Origin: JBCCMB01 sp039026555
GTDB taxonomy: Bacteria > Pseudomonadota > Alphaproteobacteria > Caulobacterales > Hyphomonadaceae
DNA: 8,612 bases
Reading direction: 5' to 3'
Assembly: GCA_039026555.1 (NCBI GenBank)
Contig: JBCCMB010000119.1
Span: 1-8,612 of the forward strand
Shown here: positions 1-6,548 of the stretch, piece after piece
Position numbering within the stretch: position 1 is the first letter of the stretch
Layout: every line of letters begins with the position of its first letter
Notes under the pieces: generated by a model
Database searches by the model: none
Seen by the model: only the letters and a program-made list of their open reading frames with translations
What the model was told of the DNA's origin: nothing
Program-made: the position numbers and the translations under genes

Positions 1-971
1 AGCACATTGTGTGGCTTGTGATCGCTTTTTTCACCGGCGGCGCTTTCATCTTCTATTTCCACGATGCGCCGACCTTGGCCGAGGGCTTTCCGAAAGGCGA
101 AGCTCCGCTGACGGCGTATTTCTTCGGCGCGATTTTGACCTTCACCACTTACACGCTGGCTGGAGTTATGCGCGAGCAGGTCTGCACATATATGTGTCCC
201 TGGCCGCGTATTCAGGGTGCGCTGACGGACGAGCACGCGTTGAACGTCACCTATCGCTATGATCGCGGCGAACCGCGCGGCGCGCACCGCAAGGCAGAAA
301 GCTGGGACAATCGCGGCGACTGCATTGATTGCAATCAATGCGTTCAAGTCTGTCCGATGGGGATCGACATTCGCGATGGCGCTCAATTGGAATGCATCCA
401 TTGTGCGTTGTGCATCGATGCGTGCGACGGGATGATGAAACGGGTCGGTCGACCTGTCGGCCTTATTGCTTACGACACCGATAAGGCAGTGGACGCCCGC
501 GCCCGCGGCGAACACGCGAGCTACAGGATCATTCGACCGCGCGTAGTGCTTTACGGTGTCTTGATCGTCCTGATCAGCGCTTTGATGGCCTACGGCCTAT
601 CCACTCGCGGCTCGTTTGAGGTGAATGTTCTAAACGACCGTTCTCCGCCCTTTATTCGTCTATCGGACGGCTCCATTCGCAATGGCTATACGCTGAAACT
701 GGTGAACAAACTCAGCGAACCGCGCGAGATGTCGTTGTCCATCGAGGGCGTCCCGAACATGACCGTGAACGTCATCGGGATCGAAGCCTCTGGCGATGCG
801 CCGATCATCTTACCCGTCGCACCCTATGGCGTGGATCGATATCGCATTTTGGTCGCCGCGCCAGAGCCATCGGATGCGACGTCCGAACGATTGACCTTCA
901 TTCTTTCCGATAGGGACAGCGGCGAAGAACATATTGGCGCTGCGTCCTTCCAACATCCAGGAGCGCCGTGA
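1..971 (+). CDS. ccoG: Cytochrome c oxidase accessory protein CcoG/FixG (3' part; start outside window)
   Basis: This is the C-terminal two thirds of CcoG (FixG/RdxA), a membrane iron-sulfur protein needed to mature cbb3-type cytochrome oxidase and linked in the literature to reduction of Cu(II) before copper delivery. The frame is open to the window edge (first full codon at position 3), and the first visible residues (HIVWLVIAFFTGGAF) belong to a membrane segment, so the GTG at position 9 is not the real start. Visible in order: two membrane segments, the conserved CTYMCPWPR motif, two ferredoxin-like 4Fe-4S motifs (CIDCNQCVQVCP with cysteines encoded at 321-353, then CIHCALCIDACD at 393-425), a third membrane segment near 540-600, and a C-terminal periplasmic Ig-like FixG domain. 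The stop TGA at 969-971 overlaps the ATG of ccoH. Identification is secure from the motifs and the following fixHIS genes. Confidence 0.96.
   Translation, partial: HIVWLVIAFFTGGAFIFYFHDAPTLAEGFPKGEAPLTAYFFGAILTFTTYTLAGVMREQVCTYMCPWPRIQGALTDEHALNVTYRYDRGEPRGAHRKAESWDNRGDCIDCNQCVQVCPMGIDIRDGAQLECIHCALCIDACDGMMKRVGRPVGLIAYDTDKAVDARARGEHASYRIIRPRVVLYGVLIVLISALMAYGLSTRGSFEVNVLNDRSPPFIRLSDGSIRNGYTLKLVNKLSEPREMSLSIEGVPNMTVNVIGIEASGDAPIILPVAPYGVDRYRILVAAPEPSDATSERLTFILSDRDSGEEHIGAASFQHPGAP
322..341. promoter_or_regulatory. Perfect 20-bp palindrome with FNR/FixK-type consensus, inside ccoG
   Basis: The sequence GCATTGATTGCAATCAATGC is identical to its reverse complement. Its core at 325-338 is TTGAT-N4-ATCAA, which matches the known FNR/FixK box, and cbb3 oxidase genes are classic targets of those regulators. 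However, the site lies within codons for CIDCNQC, the first Fe-S motif of CcoG, about 630 bp before ccoH, so it may be a product of codon choice. The match is seen directly. Regulatory function is speculative. Confidence 0.3.
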
Positions 972-1462
972 TGGACGTGACCAACCACACCCAGAAACGT
1001 TTCACCGGCTGGCACGCCTTAGCGTGTCTGCTCGGCTTCTTCGGCGTCGGTTTCGCCGTGAACGGCGTCTTTGTCTATCACGCCGTTTCAAGCTTTCCGG
1101 GCGAAGAGATTAAAAAATCCTACGTTCAGGGCCTCACCTATAACGACACTTTGGAGGCGCGCGCGCGGCAAGCTGATTTGGGTTGGCGGGCGGAGATGGG
1201 GCTGCAGGGCGAAACGCTGGTGCTGCATTTGGAAACGCAAGCCCGCGCGCCGCTATCGGGATATGCGGTGTCAGTCGTTGTGCAGCGCGCCGCAACAGAC
1301 GCCGACGATCGCGTTATTGCGCTCCAATCGGTCGGCGCGGGTCGATATGAGGCGGAGCTGGACGATTTGAAACCCGGCCTTTGGCGCATTCGAGCGATCG
1401 TATCGGACGGCGATGGCGAACCGCCGATTTTCACCGCCGACAAAGCGATTGAGGTGCAATGA
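971..1462 (+). CDS. ccoH: FixH/CcoH family cbb3 oxidase assembly protein
   Basis: This is a FixH family protein of 163 residues, a small single-span membrane protein that associates with cbb3 oxidase and is needed for its assembly or stability. It has a short cytoplasmic N-terminus, the GWH motif common near the start of FixH proteins, one hydrophobic segment at about residues 15-36, then a periplasmic beta-rich domain ending in a GLWRIRAIVSDGDGE-like segment typical of the family. I prefer the ATG at 971, which overlaps the ccoG stop as TGATG and has AGGAG at 959-963 seven bases upstream. The GTG at 968 would add one residue but sits too close to that site. The stop at 1460-1462 overlaps the ccoI start. 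The family is assigned mainly from position in the fixGHIS order plus the domain layout, as FixH proteins are weakly conserved. Confidence 0.92.
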   Translation: MDVTNHTQKRFTGWHALACLLGFFGVGFAVNGVFVYHAVSSFPGEEIKKSYVQGLTYNDTLEARARQADLGWRAEMGLQGETLVLHLETQARAPLSGYAVSVVVQRAATDADDRVIALQSVGAGRYEAELDDLKPGLWRIRAIVSDGDGEPPIFTADKAIEVQ

Positions 1463-3687
1463 GCGCGCAAACGCTGACGCTAGGCGGGGCCGCAATCCCG
1501 CTTCGCCCGGGCGGCGCATCTAGAGATGCGTCCGCCGGCGTTTCTCCCTTCGTGCGCGAGGCGAATGGCGACAGACACTTGGAGCTCATCGTACGCGGCG
1601 CCAAATGCGCCGGCTGCCTCGCCAAGATCGAAGGCTCGGTGTCAAAGCTCGACGGCGTTAAAATCGCGCGGCTCAATCTGTCGACCGGGCATATGAATGT
1701 CGTGTGGCGCGGCCCATTATCTGGCGACGCCGTCGCGGGCGCTATATCGGATCTTGGTTATAGCGTCAGCGCGCAAACGACGAACGACGCGGCCAAAGAC
1801 GCAAAGAAGGAAGAGCGCCGTTTGCTCGCCGCTATGGGCGTCGCCGGGTTCGCAGCCGCTAACATCATGTTGTTATCCGTTTCGGTTTGGAGCGGGCATG
1901 GCGAGATGGGCGAAGACACGCGACGCATGCTGCACGCCGCCTCCGGGATGATCGCCCTGCCCGCCGTGCTTTGGTCCGGCCGGCCATTCTTTTCATCCGC
2001 CTGGTCTGTTCTGCGTAAAGGCCATGCGAATATGGACGTACCCATTTCGCTGGCCATCATTTTGGCCTTCACCGCAAGCGTTATCGAGACGGTGCGCGGC
2101 GGGCCGCACGCCTATTTCGACGCGTGCGCCATGTTATTATTCTTCCTGTTAATCGGCAGGTTCTTGGACATGCGCCTGCGCCGCCGCGCCCACGCCGCCG
2201 CGCAAGACCTTGCAGCCCTTCGCAATCGATCTGCGACGCGCATCACTGAGGACGGCGTCGCAAATACCGTCCGCGCAGACGAGATCAGCCCGGGCGACAC
2301 GCTGCTTCTCGCATCTGGCGAACGCGCGGCGGTGGATATGGAGATCTTAGAAGGCTTTAGCGATGTCGATGAAAGCTTGGTGTCCGGTGAAAGTCTGCCT
2401 CGGCGCGCCGGCCCGGGCGCCATGCTCTATTCAGGATCGGTCAATCTCGGCGATGCGCTGACGGGCCGCGCTTTGTCCGCCGCATCGACCTCCATGCTGG
2501 CTGACATCGCGCAAATGTTGGAGGCCGGCGAGCAACGTCGGTCCGCCTATCGCAAATTTGCCGACCGCGCCGCCTCGCTCTACGTCCCGTTTGTTCATAC
2601 GACGGCGTTTCTCGCCTGCATTGCTTGGTTGATCGCGGGCGCGCCCGTTGGAGACGCATTGATGATTGCGGTGTCGACGCTGATCATCACCTGCCCCTGC
2701 GCTTTAGCGCTCGCCGCGCCAGTGGTTCAGATGGTTGCGTCCGGACGCTTATTCAGATCAGGCGTCTATCTGAAATCGGGCGACGCGTTAGAGCGCTTAG
2801 CGACCGCCGACCATGTCGTCTTCGATAAGACCGGAACGTTGACGTTGGGCGCGCCGGTTTTGAAACCAAGCATCGCCGCGCTGAGCGCCCTCCCCGACGC
2901 TGCGAAACTCGCGCGCGCCAGCCGGCACCCGCTGTCTCGCGCGTTGGCTGCCGCCGCAGGCGCCGGCGATATCGCTCAGCAGATCAAAGAACACCCAGGT
3001 CTGGGCCTTGAGGGAATAATCGACGGCCGGGCTTGCCGATTGGGGTCCGCGGGATGGGTGGGTGCGGAAACTCGGGGCGCGCTCGGCGGACCGTCTGTTT
3101 GGTTCGCGTTGGCGGGCGAAAAGCCAGTGGAATTCCGCTTTGAAGATCAATTGCGTCCCAATGCGCGCCGAGTGATCGAAACCCTGAACCGGCGCCGCGT
3201 TGACGTTGAGATCTTGTCCGGAGACGCGCCGGCGTCAGTGGAGGCGGCGGCGAAAGATCTCGGCGTCGAGCGTTGGCGCGCCGGCGCAACCCCTCAAGAA
3301 AAATCCGCCCGATTGGAAACGCTGCGCGAAGAGGGCAAGAAAGTACTGATGGTCGGCGACGGGCTGAATGACGCTGGCGCCCTCGCGCTCGCCCATGCTT
3401 CGCTTGCACCGGGCGGCGCGATGGATGTCAGCCAATCCGCCAGCGACGCCGTCTATACCGGCGAAGGGCTGGATGCGATTTTAACAGCGATTGACGCTTC
3501 GCAGCGAGCGCGGGGCGCCATGCTGCAAAATTTTGCGCTTGCGGCCGCCTATAATCTCATCGCCGTGCCGATCGCTGTGACCGGACACGCAACGCCGCTT
3601 GTCGCCGCAATCGCAATGTCTGCCTCCTCAATGGCCGTTACGCTCAACGCGCTGCGCTTGAACGTGCGAAGAGAGGCGACGCCATGA
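1459..3687 (+). CDS. ccoI: Copper-translocating P1B-type ATPase CcoI/FixI
   Basis: This 742-residue P1B-type ATPase is expected to export Cu(I) across the inner membrane to supply the CuB site of cbb3 oxidase. Visible in order: an N-terminal heavy-metal-associated domain with a single GAKCAGC site (C50, C53), membrane segments from about residue 120, the actuator motif SGES (309-312), the transmembrane metal site CPC (C412-P-C414), the phosphorylation motif DKTGT (D456), the P1B-specific HP pair (H490, P491), and the hinge motif GDGLND (633-638). A final pair of membrane segments follows. All catalytic motifs are intact. The cysteine-rich domain at the extreme N-terminus of some gammaproteobacterial CcoI proteins is absent; the GxxCAGC form matches FixI of alphaproteobacteria. 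ATG at 1459 overlaps the ccoH stop (ATGA), with GAGG at 1451-1454. Context separates it from the general copper-detoxification ATPase CopA. Confidence 0.96.
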   Translation: MSAQTLTLGGAAIPLRPGGASRDASAGVSPFVREANGDRHLELIVRGAKCAGCLAKIEGSVSKLDGVKIARLNLSTGHMNVVWRGPLSGDAVAGAISDLGYSVSAQTTNDAAKDAKKEERRLLAAMGVAGFAAANIMLLSVSVWSGHGEMGEDTRRMLHAASGMIALPAVLWSGRPFFSSAWSVLRKGHANMDVPISLAIILAFTASVIETVRGGPHAYFDACAMLLFFLLIGRFLDMRLRRRAHAAAQDLAALRNRSATRITEDGVANTVRADEISPGDTLLLASGERAAVDMEILEGFSDVDESLVSGESLPRRAGPGAMLYSGSVNLGDALTGRALSAASTSMLADIAQMLEAGEQRRSAYRKFADRAASLYVPFVHTTAFLACIAWLIAGAPVGDALMIAVSTLIITCPCALALAAPVVQMVASGRLFRSGVYLKSGDALERLATADHVVFDKTGTLTLGAPVLKPSIAALSALPDAAKLARASRHPLSRALAAAAGAGDIAQQIKEHPGLGLEGIIDGRACRLGSAGWVGAETRGALGGPSVWFALAGEKPVEFRFEDQLRPNARRVIETLNRRRVDVEILSGDAPASVEAAAKDLGVERWRAGATPQEKSARLETLREEGKKVLMVGDGLNDAGALALAHASLAPGGAMDVSQSASDAVYTGEGLDAILTAIDASQRARGAMLQNFALAAAYNLIAVPIAVTGHATPLVAAIAMSASSMAVTLNALRLNVRREATP

Positions 3688-3833
3688 CGATCCTTTTCAT
3701 GCTGATCCCGATTGCGCTGTGTTTGGGCGCGATCGGCCTTGTCGCTTTCCTATGGGCGGTGCGGTCAGGGCAGTTCGACGATCCAGACGGAGCCGCAAAC
3801 CGTATTCTGATCGACGACGACGAACCGCTTTGA
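3684..3833 (+). CDS. ccoS: Cbb3-type cytochrome oxidase assembly protein CcoS (small ORF, 49 aa)
   Basis: This is a 49-residue CcoS/FixS protein, a tiny membrane protein needed for cofactor insertion into cbb3 oxidase. The product begins MTILFMLIPIALCLGAIG, a single hydrophobic segment at about residues 3-24, followed by the signature FLWAVRSGQFDDPDG, which closely matches the conserved CcoS motif FxWAxxxGQFDDxxG. It ends with an acidic tail, IDDDEPL. The ATG at 3684 overlaps the ccoI stop as ATGA, and GAGAGG at 3671-3676 gives a well-spaced ribosome binding site. The gene completes the ccoGHIS order, and its length is normal for the family. It is short enough for gene callers to miss. Confidence 0.95.
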   Translation: MTILFMLIPIALCLGAIGLVAFLWAVRSGQFDDPDGAANRILIDDDEPL

Positions 3834-3871
3834 GCCAAGCGTGCGGCGCCAAAGCTGAAATGCTAGATCAG

Positions 3872-3904
3872 CCTTAAGCGCTGCCCTGATTGCAGCAATT
3901 AAGG
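3872..3904 (+). promoter_or_regulatory. Imperfect inverted repeat overlapping the serine hydrolase ribosome binding site
   Basis: The arms are CCTTAAGCGCTGC (3872-3884) and GCAGCAATTAAGG (3892-3904), separated by a 7-nt loop. They pair as 5 bp plus 6 bp around a 2-nt mismatch. The right arm includes AAGG, the first four bases of the Shine-Dalgarno sequence AAGGAG (3901-3906) of the gene starting at 3915. In a transcript coming from ccoS the hairpin could limit access to that site. It has no following U-tract, so it is not a clear intrinsic terminator for the cco operon. The pairing is seen in the sequence; the function is inferred. Confidence 0.35.
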
Positions 3905-3914
3905 AGATCAACGC

Positions 3915-5183
3915 ATGTCCAATTCCGTCTTCGCGCCGAACAGACGACATGCCGTTCTGGGTATCGGCGCCGGCTTGGGCGGCGTCGCTCTAAGCGGTTG
4001 CAGCATCGCTGTTCGACGCCAAGCGACGCTGGACGAGCAACTTGCAGATCTCCTAGATGCGCGAGACTTAACCGCGGCGGGATTGGTGGTGCGCCGCGAA
4101 GGTGAGATCATCTACGCAGGTTCGGCTGGCTATGCGGCGGGCCTATCGCCCGACGAAAACGCGATGGGCGTCGCAAGCCGCCCATTTCTCACAAGTTCAA
4201 AATTTCGTGTGGCGTCGATGACGAAATCCGTCGTGGCGTTGGCGGCGATCCGGCTTGCGCAATCGGGCGAGGTATCTCTCGACGCGGACGTGTCGGACTA
4301 TCTCGGCTACGCCTTTCGTCATCCCTACGCGCCGGATCGAGCGATCACGCTCACCATGTTGCTGGCGCATACGTCGGGCGTGACCGACCCCGACAATTAT
4401 TGGTCCGTTCCCAGCGGCCAATTCCGAGATCTTTTGACGCCAAACATTTTCAGACCTTTGGGATCACATCGCCTCGGCGAATTTTTCGAATACGCCAACA
4501 TCAATTTCGGCATCGCGGCGGCCGCGCTGGAAAGCGCGGCGGGCGAGCGTTTCGATCATTTGACCAAGCGTCTAGCGCTCGACCCTTTGGATCTGGATGT
4601 CGGCCTAAATTGGTCCGGCGTTTCGCCAGAGATGCGCGCGTTGGGCGCAAGCTTGTACCGCCGCGATGACGCCGGCGATTGGCGCATTCAGATCGACGGG
4701 CCCGACATGCTGACAAGCGAGGAACCCGCGGTTCTGCTTTATGGCGACGCGACGCTGGAGGCCTATCAAATCGGCGCGAATGGCGCACTTTTCTCCCCCC
4801 AGGGCGGCCTGCGCGCCAGCCTGGAGGACTTAGTGATCATCGCAGAGGCCGTTCAAAGATCGCTGGAGATGCGGCAACCGATTTGGACGCGAGACGCCGC
4901 AGGCGACAATGGGATTCACGACGATAGTTTCTTCCAATCCATCGGATTGGGGTCGTTCCTTTACAAAGCGCAGGATTCCCCCTGGACGGGCAAAGACATT
5001 ATCGGTCATCACGGCGAAGCCTATGGTCTTCACGGGGCGTATTGGGCGACCTTGGATGAAGACATCCAGATCGCCTATGCGGCGGTTGGGATCCCTGAAA
5101 TTCCGCCGATGCGCGCCGTCCATCCTGCTTTGAACATCTACACGGCGCCGCTCATGGCGCTGGCGCAAGACGCTCTGGCTTAA
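3915..5183 (+). CDS. Class C beta-lactamase-like serine hydrolase, predicted Tat lipoprotein
   Basis: This 422-residue protein of the beta-lactamase class C/esterase superfamily (Pfam Beta-lactamase, PF00144) is probably a periplasmic esterase, peptidase or amidase. The N-terminus has twin arginines (R10-R11), a hydrophobic stretch and a lipobox-like LSGC with C29, suggesting Tat export followed by lipidation. Catalytic motifs are present: SxxK as S101-M-T-K104, the HTSG segment from H152, YxN as Y193-A-N195, and a C-terminal HHG (365-367) in place of KTG, as in many esterase-like members. Length suits the family. AAGGAG at 3901-3906 lies eight bases before the ATG. It follows ccoS by 81 bp on the same strand and may share its transcript. 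It ends tail-to-tail with the NhaC-type gene. The substrate cannot be told from sequence, and true beta-lactamase activity is not implied. Confidence 0.9.
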   Translation: MSNSVFAPNRRHAVLGIGAGLGGVALSGCSIAVRRQATLDEQLADLLDARDLTAAGLVVRREGEIIYAGSAGYAAGLSPDENAMGVASRPFLTSSKFRVASMTKSVVALAAIRLAQSGEVSLDADVSDYLGYAFRHPYAPDRAITLTMLLAHTSGVTDPDNYWSVPSGQFRDLLTPNIFRPLGSHRLGEFFEYANINFGIAAAALESAAGERFDHLTKRLALDPLDLDVGLNWSGVSPEMRALGASLYRRDDAGDWRIQIDGPDMLTSEEPAVLLYGDATLEAYQIGANGALFSPQGGLRASLEDLVIIAEAVQRSLEMRQPIWTRDAAGDNGIHDDSFFQSIGLGSFLYKAQDSPWTGKDIIGHHGEAYGLHGAYWATLDEDIQIAYAAVGIPEIPPMRAVHPALNIYTAPLMALAQDALA

Positions 5184-6535
5184 CCGCCAATCACTGCGGC
5201 GCCGGCGATCAAATATCCAAATGTCGCAATCGCAGCGGCGACTAGCGCATAGGGTAATTGCGTGCGCACGTGGTCGATATGATCGCACCCGGCCGCCAAT
5301 GAGGCGATGATCGATGTATCGGAAATCGGCGAGCAATGATCGCCGAACACGCCGCCGCCCAAAACCGCCGCCAGAACCAAGGCCGGCGGCATGTCGGCGC
5401 CTATCGCCAGCGGAATCGCGATCGGGATCAGCAATCCATACGTGCCCCAACTTGTTCCCGTCGCAAAAGACGTGGCGGCCGCTGAGAGGAACAAAATCGC
5501 CGGAAACATAAAGGGCGCCGGAAACCCGGTCGCCAATCCCGCGATAAACTCTCCTGTGCCCAGCGCCCGCAGGCTTGCGCCCAAAGCGAGCGACAGGAAG
5601 ATCACGGTCACGGCGGGCAGCAACTCGCCCATTCCGGCGAACCCCATATCGATCAGCTCGTTCGATTTGTATCGCTTGGACGCTAAGAGCATGACGAACG
5701 CCGTCGCGGTCGCCAACACAATAGCCCAGAGGATGGATTGCGAGCCCGAGCCCTCCAATATGTTCCCACCACCCGTATAGGCCATCATTCCGATCGCGCC
5801 GCCGACCAAGATCAGAATCGGAACCGCCATAAAGCTGAAATGAGTAGCGGTGTCCGGCGCGTCTTGCGGTCCGGTTTGCGCTCGGGTGTTGGACAAGGGC
5901 CCGAACGTTTTGTCGAGCGTTACCGTCGCCAACACGCCCGTCAGCGTCGCCAAAGCGTAGAAATTGAGGGGAATTGACATCATCAAAACGGACAACGGGT
6001 CGGCAATCTCATAAGCGGAGATCAAGACGAGCGCATACGCGCCCCAACCATTGAGCGGGATGAGAACGCTGACCGGCGCGCTGGTGGAATCGATGATATA
6101 GGCCAGTCGTTCGCGGCTCATTTTCTGGCGGTCGAACAGCGGCCGACCCATAATGCCTGTGGTCAAAAGGCTGATATTCGTTTCGACGAATAGGATAATC
6201 CCGGCGATCGAGGTCGACAGGCCTGCGCGCCGCCGCGTCGACGCCACGCCCGACGAGGTCAGCTTTTCCACCATCGCCGCGATGCCGCCGGATTTCTGCA
6301 TATAAGCGATCAGCGCGCCAATGATGAGGCAGAACAATAAGATCCGGGCATTGCCGGCGCTGGTGAGCACGTCAACGCTGCGATCAATCGCGCCCAGCGC
6401 ACCCAAAGCGGGATTGCCGCCCACAATCAGCGCTTCCGACACCCATATCGCCGCGCCGAGCGCCCAGAACACATTGCGTGTCCATAACGCGATGCCGATC
6501 GCAAGGACCGGCGGTAGGATGGTCAGTATGTCCAA
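5180..6535 (-). CDS. NhaC-family Na+/H+ antiporter
   Basis: This 451-residue polytopic membrane protein belongs to the NhaC Na+/H+ antiporter family (Pfam PF03553), which exchanges cytoplasmic Na+ for protons. It is hydrophobic almost throughout, with roughly ten or more membrane segments. Family-like features include the polar intramembrane stretch STSAPVSVLIPLNGW (150-164), SFATGTSWGTYGLLIPIAIP (356-375), and the strongly conserved GDHCSPISDTSI segment (398-409) followed by DHIDHVRTQLPYAL. The likely start is the TTG at 6535, which gives the usual ILPP-type N-terminus; GGCGGA lies just upstream as a weak ribosome binding site. The gene begins 13 bp after the dacB stop, so the two are probably co-transcribed. 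Its stop interlocks with that of the convergent serine hydrolase gene. Related members of this superfamily carry other substrates (malate/lactate, for example), so the exact exchange is not certain. Confidence 0.88.
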   Translation of the reverse strand: MDILTILPPVLAIGIALWTRNVFWALGAAIWVSEALIVGGNPALGALGAIDRSVDVLTSAGNARILLFCLIIGALIAYMQKSGGIAAMVEKLTSSGVASTRRRAGLSTSIAGIILFVETNISLLTTGIMGRPLFDRQKMSRERLAYIIDSTSAPVSVLIPLNGWGAYALVLISAYEIADPLSVLMMSIPLNFYALATLTGVLATVTLDKTFGPLSNTRAQTGPQDAPDTATHFSFMAVPILILVGGAIGMMAYTGGGNILEGSGSQSILWAIVLATATAFVMLLASKRYKSNELIDMGFAGMGELLPAVTVIFLSLALGASLRALGTGEFIAGLATGFPAPFMFPAILFLSAAATSFATGTSWGTYGLLIPIAIPLAIGADMPPALVLAAVLGGGVFGDHCSPISDTSIIASLAAGCDHIDHVRTQLPYALVAAAIATFGYLIAGAAVIGG

Positions 6536-6548
6536 AGCGTCCGCCCGA

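Noticed and set aside
9..11. GTG at position 9 as the ccoG start
   Set aside because: The frame continues open to the window edge with family-like hydrophobic residues, and the CcoG N-terminal region is missing, so the gene is simply cut by the window.
2984..3409. 141-codon minus-strand frame within ccoI
   Set aside because: It is antisense to the ATPase catalytic domain and its Arg/Pro-rich product looks non-biological.
4830..5450. 206-codon open frame on the minus strand across the end of the hydrolase and antiporter genes
   Set aside because: It overlaps two well-identified genes in another frame, has low-complexity Arg/Asp-rich content and no family features.
5391..5780. 129-codon plus-strand frame antisense to the antiporter
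   Set aside because: It lies wholly within a conserved membrane protein gene and mirrors its codon bias, with no ribosome binding site or recognisable product.
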